DNA of 64,000 nt from Helicobacter suis (GTDB lineage Bacteria > Campylobacterota > Campylobacteria > Campylobacterales > Helicobacteraceae): NCBI RefSeq assembly GCF_902196135.1, contig NZ_CABIKE010000001.1:186001-250000 (forward strand). The letters run 5' to 3'. The translations under genes and the position numbers were made by a program. Positions 1 to 8,284 of this stretch are shown piece by piece. Numbering within the stretch: the first letter of the stretch is position 1; each line of letters opens with the position of its first letter. Below the pieces are notes generated by a model. It had not been told where the DNA came from and did not search any database. It was given only the letters and a program-made list of their open reading frames with translations.

Positions 1-945
1 CGGATTTTACTTTCTAAATATGCGGGAACTTTAGCGCTTATTAATGATCCAGCAGATAGGGAAGTTTTAACCTATTTATTTGCGCATGACAGCGTGCATG
101 GGGTTTATAAGCCGGAGGTATCTTTAGAGGGGGAAAAACTTTGTGTGGGAAATGACTATGTGCTTTTTAAGCAGTGTCAAAATCCGCAGGATTTAGACCT
201 TTTAGGGATAGATATTCTCTTAGAGACTTCGGGGAAATTTAACACCTATGAGGATTTAGAGGTTTTTAGGCAAAGGGGGGCTAAAAAAGTGATCTTAGGC
301 GCGCCCTTTGCACCCAGTGCCTCAGATTTAGCCAAAAAAGCTACTTTTGTATTGGGGGTTAATCACTTTGCTTACAAGAAACAAGATATTATCTCTAATG
401 CCTCTTGTACCACCAATGCCCTCGCGCCTCTTTGCATGCTTTTAGACACACATTTTGGGATACAAAGCGCTTTACTCACCACCATTCATAGCTACACAAA
501 AGGACAAGCCCTTGTTGATGGGGTTTTAGGCACGGATAAACGCCGTAGCCGCGCTGCTGCTAATATTATCCCAACCACCACCAGATCGGCTATGGCTCTT
601 TATTATGTTCTGCCTAATCTTGAGGGGAAAATGCATGGCCGTAGTGTGCGCGTGCCGACTATGGATGTTTCTATGGTGGATTTAAGTGTGTATTTACAAA
701 AAGAGGTAGATACGCAAACACTTCTCACACTTTTTAAAGAAGCTAGCCAATCTAATCTTAAAGGCATTTTAGAAGTAGATAGTTCTTATAAAGTGAGTAG
801 CGATCTTGTGGGCAATGAGGCTAGTTGTGTACTGATAGAGGACATGACTTTTAGTCTAGGTAGGCATGCAAAAATCATGGCGTGGTATGATAATGAATGG
901 GCTTATGCTAAACGGCTAGTAGATTTAGCCTTTTACATTGCCTAA
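1..945 (+). CDS. gapA: Glyceraldehyde-3-phosphate dehydrogenase (5' truncated by window)
   Basis: This cytosolic glycolytic/gluconeogenic enzyme oxidises glyceraldehyde-3-phosphate to 1,3-bisphosphoglycerate with NAD(P). The reading frame is open from base 1 and the first visible residues already match the family interior (INDPADRE, then HDSVHG), so the true start lies upstream. Judged by the family, only about 18 residues are missing, including the GxGxxG nucleotide loop. The active-site segment SNASCTTNALAPL, with the catalytic Cys, is encoded near 391-430. HSYT, the RAAANIIPT stretch and the C-terminal WYDNEWAYAKR also follow the family. The gene ends by overlapping, tail to tail by 4 bp, the convergent flavoprotein gene. 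The family assignment is secure. Which GAPDH paralogue this is cannot be told here. Confidence 0.95.
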   Translation, partial: RILLSKYAGTLALINDPADREVLTYLFAHDSVHGVYKPEVSLEGEKLCVGNDYVLFKQCQNPQDLDLLGIDILLETSGKFNTYEDLEVFRQRGAKKVILGAPFAPSASDLAKKATFVLGVNHFAYKKQDIISNASCTTNALAPLCMLLDTHFGIQSALLTTIHSYTKGQALVDGVLGTDKRRSRAAANIIPTTTRSAMALYYVLPNLEGKMHGRSVRVPTMDVSMVDLSVYLQKEVDTQTLLTLFKEASQSNLKGILEVDSSYKVSSDLVGNEASCVLIEDMTFSLGRHAKIMAWYDNEWAYAKRLVDLAFYIA

Positions 946-2288
946 AACATACTAGCGCTTTCTAGCATAGATGGGTGGGTGTAGATCATATCCTTAAGAA
1001 TAGAAAAACTTAGGTTTTGATTAATGGCTAGACTAAAAAGGTTGATATACTCATAAGAAAGCGGGCAGTGCAAACTAGCCCCTAAAACCCGCCCCTTAGG
1101 GCTATCCTCAACCAGTACTTGTAAAAGCCCTGTTGTGTCTTCTAAGATTCTAGCCCCGGGAATACTAGCTGTTTGGAGGGTTTTAACCAGCACCGGTTGA
1201 TCTTGAACATCGCGCGCACGCAGGCCTACATGGCTATAAGGGGTTTCTATATAAAGGACTTCCGGTAAAACATTGCGGTTTAAAGTGGTGCGTTTTTTCT
1301 CTCCATAGAGATGATCAAAGACGATACGATAATCATCTAAGCTTACATAAGTGGTAAACATTTCCCCACCTTTGACATCACCAATCGCATAAATATTTCC
1401 CTCGCTATCTGCATTGGCCACTAAAAAGCTATTGGTTAAAATTTCTTGGTGCGCGCCTAATTTGATACCAGCCTTTTCTAGGTGTAAATCAATGGTATTT
1501 GGTTTGCGGCCTGTGGCTAATAAAATCGCATCGGCCTCTAGGCTACGCTCTTGTTTATTTGAGTCGTTATAAGAGACGCGATGGCCTTTGATCTCTTTAA
1601 CCTCTGCGCCTAAAATAATCTCTATTCCTTGTTGTGTGAGGGTTTTATAAATACTCTCTTGAAATACTTGATCTTCTTTGGGTAAAAAGACATCTCCTCG
1701 CACTAATACACTCACCCGCGTAGCCGTTTTATGGGCATGGTGTCCAAATGAGCTAAACATGCTAGCAAATTCTAAACCGATATAACCCCCACCCACCACC
1801 ACTAAATGGGCGGGTAAAGTGTTTAATTGCATTAAAGAAGTGCTGTCATAGACATTATTAGATTTGATAGAAATAGGGGGGTTAAGGGGGATAGAACCGG
1901 TATCAATAACAATATAGGCCGCGCTAATTTCTTGACAACTATCATCATAATAGACCATGAGGGTATGGTTGTCTTTAAACCCTGCATGCCCATCTATAAG
2001 GTGGACTCGTGCTTGTATCAAGGCTTCATAATTTCTTTGGCGCAAAATAGCCACCATTTTATTTTTAGCCTCAATGCTTTCTTTATAACCATTAGCCCCT
2101 TTTTTATGTGTGGCCATGTGCAATAAGGCTTTAGAAGGGATACAGCCGGTGTTAATGCAAGTCCCGCCATACATCTCTTTAGACTCTTCTATGAGAGCAA
2201 CCCGTTTACCTAGTTTAGAGGCAGCAATTGCTAAAGTTTTGCCCCCTTTCCCAAACCCTATTACAACTAAGTCATAATCAAACGCCAT
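942..2288 (-). CDS. FAD-dependent pyridine nucleotide-disulfide oxidoreductase (RclA/mercuric reductase-like)
   Basis: This is a 448-residue flavoprotein of the dihydrolipoamide dehydrogenase/glutathione reductase superfamily. The N-terminus carries a Rossmann FAD-binding segment (about residues 7-34). The redox pair is Cys44/Cys49 in GGTCINTGCIPSK. An NAD(P)-binding GGGYIGLEFA lies near residue 165 and a second FAD motif, AIGDVKGG, near residue 302. The C-terminus has YTHPSMLE, the usual His-Pro-Glu end of the dimerisation domain. The redox motif spacing resembles RclA (reactive chlorine resistance) and MerA more than lipoamide dehydrogenase, and no lipoyl-enzyme genes lie nearby. There is no N-terminal heavy-metal domain, so mercury reduction is not indicated. 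A GAGG ribosome site precedes the ATG. The substrate is unknown; a role in oxidant defence is inference. Confidence 0.85.
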   Translation of the reverse strand: MAFDYDLVVIGFGKGGKTLAIAASKLGKRVALIEESKEMYGGTCINTGCIPSKALLHMATHKKGANGYKESIEAKNKMVAILRQRNYEALIQARVHLIDGHAGFKDNHTLMVYYDDSCQEISAAYIVIDTGSIPLNPPISIKSNNVYDSTSLMQLNTLPAHLVVVGGGYIGLEFASMFSSFGHHAHKTATRVSVLVRGDVFLPKEDQVFQESIYKTLTQQGIEIILGAEVKEIKGHRVSYNDSNKQERSLEADAILLATGRKPNTIDLHLEKAGIKLGAHQEILTNSFLVANADSEGNIYAIGDVKGGEMFTTYVSLDDYRIVFDHLYGEKKRTTLNRNVLPEVLYIETPYSHVGLRARDVQDQPVLVKTLQTASIPGARILEDTTGLLQVLVEDSPKGRVLGASLHCPLSYEYINLFSLAINQNLSFSILKDMIYTHPSMLESASMF

Positions 2289-2375
2289 AGCTACCTCTTT
2301 GTTTTTGACAATGCTAGCACTTTTTAAAAACCCCTAGTTTAACGCTAGCCACCTGCGCTGTATTATTAAAGATGT

Positions 2376-2738
2376 TTAAATTGTAACATCAAGGACATGC
2401 GAATCCACCAGTTGTTCTAGTTCCTCTGTATTTTCCACCGCGCGTTTGAGTGCATCATCGCTGTAATAATGGCCGTGGTAGTTGTGCGTTTTATCCCCAT
2501 GTGTATCCGGTTTTGAATCTGAAGATTCTTGATTTTGACGGTAGTGTTGTTCCTCTTTATCTTCATGCACGGCTTTATTTTCCTCTAAAGCGCGGGTTGC
2601 TTGGACTACTTGTAAGCGCTCTAAAAATTCTTGGTGGTTAACTTCAGAGAGTTTAGGGAGAGCGTTTTGATTGACAATAGAACTATAGGGGGTATTTTGA
2701 TTGACATAAGTTACATTGCCTACCATGGAGACTGCCAT
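2376..2738 (-). CDS. Hypothetical small His-rich, highly charged protein
   Basis: The 120-residue product has no recognisable domain. The N-terminal third (GNVTYVNQNTPYSS) is polar. The middle is rich in Glu, Lys, Gln and His (residues about 55-92, including HGDKTHNYHGHYY), and the C-terminus is a short acidic helix. There is no signal peptide or membrane segment. A strong AAAGGAG ribosome site sits just before the ATG, which supports expression. It lies between a flavoprotein gene and an outer-membrane protein gene on the same strand, with a 55-bp gap to the latter. The histidine-rich stretch could bind metal, but that is only a guess from composition. Confidence 0.6.
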   Translation of the reverse strand: MAVSMVGNVTYVNQNTPYSSIVNQNALPKLSEVNHQEFLERLQVVQATRALEENKAVHEDKEEQHYRQNQESSDSKPDTHGDKTHNYHGHYYSDDALKRAVENTEELEQLVDSHVLDVTI

Positions 2739-2793
2739 AGAGTACTCCTTTAATAAAATTTAGGCTTAAAGCCTAAAAAGTATATCGGCTTAG

Positions 2794-4056
2794 TTAGCGG
2801 TGGATTTTGCGTAAAACATAATTGAGCAAGTCATAACTATCTAAGGCTACCGTGAAATACACTTGATAAGAGGATTGTGTGGTGTGGTAATTGCTCATGG
2901 TGTTGTAGACAAATTGGGTACGGATAGTGGCAAAAGAACTTCTAAATTCGTAGTAAATATCCAGACGATTATAGAGTGGAGCTTGGAAGAAAGGCACGCC
3001 GCGATAAATCGGTGTGGGGCAATAATTGCTAGAGCTAGAACAAATCTTATCAATGTAAATATCATTGTATTCTTTATAGTGAAAATCCTCACCCTGTCTA
3101 CTGGCAAAAAACATGTCATAAATGCCAAAGCCTTTATATTGCATATGCGTATCCATAAACAAACCCGTACCCACTCTAAAGGGCACATCAAGGCCAATTC
3201 TGCGTAGTCTCTCCAAATTCCCCAACACCCCTATAGAAAAATCTAATTTTTCCATAAAGGGTGCGGCGTTGATTAAATTAGTTTTAGCATAGGCTTGGTA
3301 ATAGAGGCGATCTAATAAATAAACCGATCCAGTAGAGATACTACCGGAGGTATTAGGCCAATTGAGCAAATATTGATCTTCTACATGGAAATACTCCGCA
3401 TTGCCCCCAAATATTAAAAACCCTTTGAGGGTAGAGAGTTCGGTATAACCCATGAAACTAAAACGATCCATGCCATTACCCAAATTGTTATGCCCAAATT
3501 TACAGATATAACAATTCCCCCCAAACCAATCAAGCATAAACTCTCCCTCTAAGGAGGTGGATTTATAAGGGTCTTTTATGGGTTTATACTGGACTAAAAA
3601 TCCTCTAGCATTAGGATCAATAAACCAGTAGTAGGGCGCAAACACATTAAGTGGGTAATGGCCATTGAGATATTTTCTAGGAAAAATCCCCCCAAAAAAA
3701 TTAAAGGCGCGTCCTTTAGCTTGGTAATAAAGCGTGGGGCCCCATCTGGAAGGGAAATTTAGTTTGTAGTTGTGGATATTTTGGAAAAAAAACGCTCCCA
3801 CCATTATTTTTTGTTCTACATTTTTGGTATTAAACGCAAACCCAATTTCAGGGGTTAAACGGGTGTTAAGGGTGGTGTTAGTATTAGGCCAATAAGTTGT
3901 AGAACCTTCATGGTCCATGATGAATAGATTAAACCCTAAGTTATAGCGCATATGCTCGCTAAAGTGCATGCCATAGAGTTTAGGGATAGAGAGCCAAATA
4001 CAGATTAAAAAAAGGCAGATTTTATTTGTAGGCGATTTTAAAAGAGCAAACAACAT
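2794..4056 (-). CDS. Putative outer-membrane beta-barrel protein
   Basis: The 420-residue protein begins with a hydrophobic signal sequence (about residues 12-29, ending near LYGMHF). The rest is rich in aromatic and Gly residues in alternating patterns typical of Helicobacter outer-membrane barrels. It ends in a strand-like segment (YQVYFTVALDSYDLL) but runs on to a basic NYVLRKIHR tail and lacks the usual terminal Phe. It does not carry the conserved N-terminal motif of the Hof proteins encoded at 39.5-47 kb, so I do not place it in that family. AAAGGATG precedes the ATG. A run of six C followed by seven A at about 3688-3700 lies inside the coding region. Function is unknown; a porin-like role is inference. 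Confidence 0.65.
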   Translation of the reverse strand: MLFALLKSPTNKICLFLICIWLSIPKLYGMHFSEHMRYNLGFNLFIMDHEGSTTYWPNTNTTLNTRLTPEIGFAFNTKNVEQKIMVGAFFFQNIHNYKLNFPSRWGPTLYYQAKGRAFNFFGGIFPRKYLNGHYPLNVFAPYYWFIDPNARGFLVQYKPIKDPYKSTSLEGEFMLDWFGGNCYICKFGHNNLGNGMDRFSFMGYTELSTLKGFLIFGGNAEYFHVEDQYLLNWPNTSGSISTGSVYLLDRLYYQAYAKTNLINAAPFMEKLDFSIGVLGNLERLRRIGLDVPFRVGTGLFMDTHMQYKGFGIYDMFFASRQGEDFHYKEYNDIYIDKICSSSSNYCPTPIYRGVPFFQAPLYNRLDIYYEFRSSFATIRTQFVYNTMSNYHTTQSSYQVYFTVALDSYDLLNYVLRKIHR

Positions 4057-4094
4057 GGGTCATCCTTTAAGCCGACAAGAAAGCCTAATTATAC

Positions 4095-4122
4095 TATAAT
4101 AGGTAGATTTTATCAGAAAGGA
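4095..4122 (+). promoter_or_regulatory. Promoter -10 box and ribosome site for the YdcH-like gene
   Basis: A perfect TATAAT lies at 4095-4100 and AAAGGA at 4117-4122, seven bases short of the ATG at 4129. Spacing fits a sigma-80 type Helicobacter promoter with a leader of roughly 20-25 nt. The upstream intergenic segment is shared with the divergent outer-membrane protein gene. Confidence 0.65.
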
Positions 4123-4128
4123 TGTTGC

Positions 4129-4356
4129 ATGTTCCACGAGTACAGAGATGAGATTAAAGAGTTGAGCAATAAAAACCCTCACTTTCATAAGATTTTTGAG
4201 GAACATAACGCTTTAGATGATGAAATCGCGACTTTAGAGGCTAGCGGTACAGATGATCTAAAAATCGCAACTCTAAAGAAGAAAAAACTCCATCTTAAAG
4301 ATGAGATTTATCGCATGATTCAAGAACATAAAGATGCGCGCGCACCTAGCCATTAA
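4129..4356 (+). CDS. YdcH family (DUF465) small coiled-coil protein
   Basis: The 75-residue, highly charged helical protein matches the DUF465/YdcH pattern: an N-terminal HEYRDEIKEL, then a middle HFHKIFEEHNALDDEIATLE and a C-terminal LKKKKLHLKDEIYRMI. The family is short, widespread in proteobacteria and of unknown function. The gene has its own promoter and ribosome site and stands alone between a divergent OMP gene and a convergent J-domain gene, whose 3' end it overlaps by 4 bp. Confidence 0.8.
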   Translation: MFHEYRDEIKELSNKNPHFHKIFEEHNALDDEIATLEASGTDDLKIATLKKKKLHLKDEIYRMIQEHKDARAPSH

Positions 4357-5189
4357 AGGTGTTTAAGGATTTTATAAGCTTCTATAACCTCTAAAAACCG
4401 CTGTTTGTAAATGCTTTTGCGCTTGGAGGTATTGGGGGCAGTATCTGGGTGGTAAAGTTTAGCCAGTTCTAAATAGCGGTGTTTGATTTCCTCTTTAGAA
4501 TGCATCACCCCTAACCCTAGCGTGCGCAAGGCTTTTAAAATCAATTCTTCTTGTTTGGTTAAATGCAAAGTTTGGGTGGGGTAAATAAACTGGATATAGG
4601 CGTGTTTAAAATGGGGATTTTTAAGATTCATCAGGATTTGCAAGGCGTCTAAATGGGCATGGGTTTCGTGTAAAAAATCTTTTTTATTGCTCTTGTCTGA
4701 AAAAGGTGTTTCTAGCAAAATATGAGCCGGAAAAGTGGCGTGTAAAAATTCTCTAGCTAGATAATTTGTGTAGTAAAAAACCAATCTAGAATGCATATAC
4801 ACCACATGGATTTCTACTTTATGCACCAATGCTAGGTGGGGATTGTAGATTTTTTCTAACTCATGGTTTTCTTTAAACACAATGGGTAAATGGGCGTGAT
4901 CTAGGATTTTTTGCAATAAGATTTTAAACATGTCCGGGTGGTTAAAGGGGTGCAGGGCGTATTTAGCATAAAAAAGGCGGTTTAATAAGTAGGTTTTTTT
5001 AATGCTCTCTTGTTCAAGCAAAATTAAAGTACGCTTAAAACGCACATGTTCAGGGAAGTGTTTTTCAACATAAAGGCTAGTTTTGGCGTATAATGAAGGG
5101 TCTAAGCACACCTCAATAAATTGCCCGGAGTGAGATTTTTTAGAAGAATCAGCCAAACAAAACGGGGGCGCTTTGGTTTTAATCTGCAT
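4353..5189 (-). CDS. DnaJ-domain protein with C-terminal J domain
   Basis: The 278-residue protein carries its J domain at the C-terminus (about residues 208-278), with the HPD motif in YHPDTAP that stimulates DnaK ATPase. It lacks the Gly/Phe region and zinc fingers of DnaJ, so it is a type III J-protein. The N-terminal 200 residues are charged and mostly helical with no domain I recognise; they probably choose the client or location. The C-terminal arrangement resembles TerB/DjlA-type proteins, but there is no N-terminal membrane anchor. The gene start overlaps the end of the upstream MATE gene by 11 bp, so the two are probably cotranscribed and translationally coupled. Confidence 0.75.
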   Translation of the reverse strand: MQIKTKAPPFCLADSSKKSHSGQFIEVCLDPSLYAKTSLYVEKHFPEHVRFKRTLILLEQESIKKTYLLNRLFYAKYALHPFNHPDMFKILLQKILDHAHLPIVFKENHELEKIYNPHLALVHKVEIHVVYMHSRLVFYYTNYLAREFLHATFPAHILLETPFSDKSNKKDFLHETHAHLDALQILMNLKNPHFKHAYIQFIYPTQTLHLTKQEELILKALRTLGLGVMHSKEEIKHRYLELAKLYHPDTAPNTSKRKSIYKQRFLEVIEAYKILKHL

Positions 5190-6561
5190 GCTTTACTATA
5201 GCACCTTTTTTATAAGGTTCTATAAAGCTAAATGTACCTCTTTTGATCTCATAATAAATCACCCATATGGCCACCATAAGCGCTAGAAACTGCGAAAGTG
5301 GGTAGGCGATCCAAATGCCTTGCAAACCATAAAAATGGCTTAAAATGGGGAGTAAGATCGCGATAAACACAATGGTTTCACACAGAGTAATTAAAAAAGA
5401 GCTTTTGGTGCGCTGGATAGATTGGAAAAAGACCGCACAAAATAAGTTAATGCCTAAAAAAATATGCCCAAAATAGTAAATATCCATTGCATGCTTGGTG
5501 TCTTTAAGAAAGCTAAGGTCTGTAAGTTGCTTTTTATCCACATAGAGTTTAAGCAAATACGGATCAAAGAAGTAAAACAAAATATACAACCCCACGCCCA
5601 CGCAAAAAGCCACCTTCAAGCCAAAAATAAAGGCCATACGGACGCGATCTAAGCGCCTAGCACCATAACTAAAGCTAGCAATAGGCTGGATACCCTGCCC
5701 GATAGAAAGTAAAGTTGTCCAAAAGACAATCCCGTTGTACATGATAATGGCATAAATAGAAACCCCGCGCTCGCCTACTGTATGCATGATAGTTTGGTTA
5801 AACATGAGCATGACAATGGCTGCGCTAAGTTCAGAAATGCTTTGGGGTAGACCGCTTTTGGCTGAGGAAATCACGCTAGCTAAATTAAAACGCGCCACAA
5901 AATAAAGTTGGCCTTTTTTAAGCAAAAAATGAGAAAGCAGCACCGCAAAACCCACCGCATGCCCTACTACTGTGGCAATGGCGCTACCTTCAATCCCTAT
6001 TTCAAAGACATAGAGTAATAAATAATTAAAGATCACATTGATCAAAGAGCCAATAAGCATAGCCACCATTGCTAAAATAGGGCGTTTATCATTGACCACA
6101 AAAACATCAGCTAGGGGGTGTAAAACCAAAAAGAAAGCGCCCATGAAAACCACTTTGGCATAACTAGAAGCCATAGGTAAAATTGCATCGTTGCTACCTA
6201 GCATCTTAACAATAGCTTGACTGAAAGGCACTAAAGCTAAGCTAATACAAGTAATGCTAATGGCTACAAAATAAAACACAGAGCTAAATACAAGCCGGGC
6301 GCGCTTGGCGTGATCTTTGCCTAGAAAATAAGAAGCAATGGAGGCGGCTCCTAATCCAAAGAGCAGTTCAAAGGCAATAAAAGTAGGGAAAATAGGCCAA
6401 CACACCCCAATAGCCGCTAAAGCTTGCTTGCCTAATTTATTGCCCACAAACATGCCATCAATCATAGAATAGGTAGAAAGTGAGATCATAGAAAAGGCAA
6501 GGGGGATAAAATAGTAAAAAAAGAGTCTAGGAATGGGGGTGGTTTTTAGATCAATGGCCAT
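5179..6561 (-). CDS. MATE family multidrug/Na+ antiporter
   Basis: This is a 460-residue integral inner-membrane protein with about twelve hydrophobic segments arranged as two similar halves, as in MATE exporters. The start MAIDLKTTPIPRLFFYYFIPLAFSM and the segment YSMIDGMFVGNKLG are typical of the DinF/NorM-type branch, as is GQGIQPIASFSYGA in the second half. Members extrude cationic drugs or metabolites in exchange for Na+ or H+; the substrate cannot be read from sequence. The 3' end overlaps the J-protein gene. The ATG at 6561 is preceded by a GGAG-containing stretch. Confidence 0.88.
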   Translation of the reverse strand: MAIDLKTTPIPRLFFYYFIPLAFSMISLSTYSMIDGMFVGNKLGKQALAAIGVCWPIFPTFIAFELLFGLGAASIASYFLGKDHAKRARLVFSSVFYFVAISITCISLALVPFSQAIVKMLGSNDAILPMASSYAKVVFMGAFFLVLHPLADVFVVNDKRPILAMVAMLIGSLINVIFNYLLLYVFEIGIEGSAIATVVGHAVGFAVLLSHFLLKKGQLYFVARFNLASVISSAKSGLPQSISELSAAIVMLMFNQTIMHTVGERGVSIYAIIMYNGIVFWTTLLSIGQGIQPIASFSYGARRLDRVRMAFIFGLKVAFCVGVGLYILFYFFDPYLLKLYVDKKQLTDLSFLKDTKHAMDIYYFGHIFLGINLFCAVFFQSIQRTKSSFLITLCETIVFIAILLPILSHFYGLQGIWIAYPLSQFLALMVAIWVIYYEIKRGTFSFIEPYKKGAIVKHAD

Positions 6562-6596
6562 GTCCTGCTCCTACAAACCTATAAAATTCTATAAAT

Positions 6597-6815
6597 CTAT
6601 AGGCTAAAAGCATGGGATTTTTGTTGGTTTCTTAGTTTCTGGTTAGTTATTAACTGACTTGTTTTTACATCAGTTAATAAAACCGCCATGTCTAGGCTAA
6701 TTTGGCTAAGAGCCCTGATGAAGTGTTTAACTAGTTTTAAGCTAGCGTTATAGTCTAAATCAAGAAAACCACAATGGGAGCAATACACTCCCTTAAAATC
6801 TCTATCGTTTGGAGA
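6597..6815 (-). pseudogene. Remnant of TnpB (IS200/IS605 OrfB) C-terminus
   Basis: Read from just after the rpsI stop, this strand encodes YCSHCGFLDLDYNASLKL followed by an amphipathic helix. That is the last zinc-ribbon knuckle (CxxC) and the third RuvC motif (D-x-D-x-NAS) found at the C-terminus of TnpB/OrfB proteins of IS200/IS605 elements. Only about 70 residues remain and no start codon of their own is credible, because the frame is open back into rpsI. The nucleotides around 6655-6720 resemble a more decayed copy at about 26208-26282. I regard it as the tail of a dead element left downstream of the ribosomal operon. Confidence 0.65.
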
Positions 6816-7191
6816 ATTGTGGGCTACGTCTTGCCTTGCGTTTCCCATATTTTTTCCGCTCAACCACACGAGAATCCCTTGTTAATAAACCCTTAGGTTT
6901 TAAAATCGCCCTAAAAGCGCTATCATAGCTATCTAGTGCTTTAGAAATGCCATGTCTAAGTGCTTCTGCCTGTGCACTATACCCGCCCCCAAAAACCACT
7001 GCTTTAATGTTAACAAGGTCTTTTTGTTGGGTCAGAACTAAAGGTTGCATCACTTTCATCTTGATAGATTCATGCCCGCCTAGCCAAGTGTCTAAATCCA
7101 TGCCATTAATATCAAGCTCGCCTTTGCCATGCCAGAGCCAAACTTTAGCAATGGCGCTTTTTCTTTTTCCTGTGGCATAAAATTTTGTCAT
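6802..7191 (-). CDS. rpsI: 30S ribosomal protein S9
   Basis: The product is the small-subunit protein whose C-terminal tail reaches the P site. The 129 residues show the full family pattern: [16 protein letters not shown] at the start, the [19 protein letters not shown] core, and the basic tail [16 protein letters not shown]. The length is normal. The gene lies 4 bp downstream of rplM, and AAAGGA precedes the ATG, so the two form the usual L13-S9 operon. Its 3' end abuts a TnpB remnant rather than an obvious terminator hairpin. Confidence 0.98.
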   Translation of the reverse strand: MTKFYATGKRKSAIAKVWLWHGKGELDINGMDLDTWLGGHESIKMKVMQPLVLTQQKDLVNIKAVVFGGGYSAQAEALRHGISKALDSYDSAFRAILKPKGLLTRDSRVVERKKYGKRKARRSPQFSKR

Positions 7192-7195
7192 CTAG

Positions 7196-7615
7196 TTATC
7201 CTTTCTTAACTTGGGCAGTGTGGGGGTGTTTTTCATCTTTATAAACCTTTAATTTTTTAAGCATCGCGCGCCCTAACTTCGTTTTAGGCAACATGCCACG
7301 CACGGCTAGGAAAAAGAGTTTTTCCGGTGCTTTTTCTAACATCTCCTCTAGCGTTTTGCTTTTAGTGCTCCCAAAATAACCCGAATGGGTGAAATATTGC
7401 TTATCGCGTAGCTTATTAAGCCCGGAGAATTTCACATGGGAGGCATTAATCACCACCACAAAATCCCCACAATCCACATGGGGCGTGTAAAAGGGGCGGT
7501 GCTTGCCTCTTAAAAGGGTTGCAACCTGTGTAATCAGGCGTCCAAAAATTTGATTTTTAGCATCCAGTACAACCCATGCGCGCTTGATCTCAGTTGCTTT
7601 AATAGACTTTGTCAT
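7196..7615 (-). CDS. rplM: 50S ribosomal protein L13
   Basis: This is the large-subunit assembly protein L13. Its motifs include RAWVVLDAKNQIFGRL at the start, LLRGKHRPFYTPHVDCGDFVVVINA in the middle, and YFTHSGYFGSTKS and AVRGMLPKTKLGRAM towards the end. I place the start at the ATG at 7615 because GGAAAGAG lies immediately upstream and the resulting 139-residue protein has the normal N-terminus. A TTG at 7633 would add six atypical residues. It is first in the rplM-rpsI operon; the 162 bp upstream hold no gene. Confidence 0.97.
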   Translation of the reverse strand: MTKSIKATEIKRAWVVLDAKNQIFGRLITQVATLLRGKHRPFYTPHVDCGDFVVVINASHVKFSGLNKLRDKQYFTHSGYFGSTKSKTLEEMLEKAPEKLFFLAVRGMLPKTKLGRAMLKKLKVYKDEKHPHTAQVKKG

Positions 7616-7777
7616 CTCTTTCCTTTCAGTCAAAAAGCGCTATTCTAGTCTTTAAAACTGAAGTTATGCTGAATTTAAGATATTTTTAATAATTCTAATC
7701 TGTAATGGAAATTTTAAAACTCCCTATCCCTAGCCCCACCTGTTTAACTTTAACTAATTGGTTTTGAGTGCGGGGTG

Positions 7778-8275
7778 TTATAAGTGTTTATTAGCAAAAA
7801 TGCGTGTTTGGTAGGTTAAAAAACGCTGGCTCTCTGCATCTAAGTTATAGCGTTTATCATAAGCATTTTGTACCGCAACTTTTAAAATATCTCTTTGATC
7901 TTGATAGTCCTCCTCCTCCCACATGTCTAAAACCACATGGTAGAGCTGGATATTTTGTACTAAGAGTTCAAATACCCGCCCTCTATCTTTCAAATAAAGA
8001 TGTTCATCAGCGGCATAATCCATTAAATTAACACAAATGCGATCAAAAACACGGCAAACTAAACATGGACTGATTGTTTTTTCTAGGTAGTGCTTAGCCC
8101 TTTCTAATTGTGCTTGCAAATTAAAGCGATCAGAAAAAAGCAACACCGATAAGATCAAAATGTCCACATTTAAACGCTTGCCTAAAGACCTTGTTTGCCA
8201 TTTGATGATCCATTTTTTGATTTTAGACATCTGTGTGGGGTAGAATGCTTTAGTGCTTTCTAAAACTTTATCCAT
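7778..8275 (-). CDS. Hypothetical protein, mostly helical
   Basis: The 165-residue protein has no domain I recognise. It is mostly helical and cytosolic by composition, with no signal peptide. A small cluster of Cys residues lies near the middle (SPCLVCRVFDRICVN, about residues 89-103), followed by an acidic stretch (WEEEDYQDQ). It starts 9 bp after the end of the upstream chemoreceptor gene on the same strand, so it is probably cotranscribed with it. The position between the receptor and rplM recalls the uncharacterised gene in the corresponding H. pylori interval, but I cannot confirm homology. A link to chemotaxis is only contextual. Confidence 0.65.
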   Translation of the reverse strand: MDKVLESTKAFYPTQMSKIKKWIIKWQTRSLGKRLNVDILILSVLLFSDRFNLQAQLERAKHYLEKTISPCLVCRVFDRICVNLMDYAADEHLYLKDRGRVFELLVQNIQLYHVVLDMWEEEDYQDQRDILKVAVQNAYDKRYNLDAESQRFLTYQTRIFANKHL

Positions 8276-8284
8276 TTTAATCCC

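Noticed and set aside
2863-3207. 114-residue plus-strand and 100-residue minus-strand frames inside the OMP gene at 2.8-4.1 kb
   Set aside because: Both are out-of-frame shadows of the OMP coding sequence, without ribosome sites.
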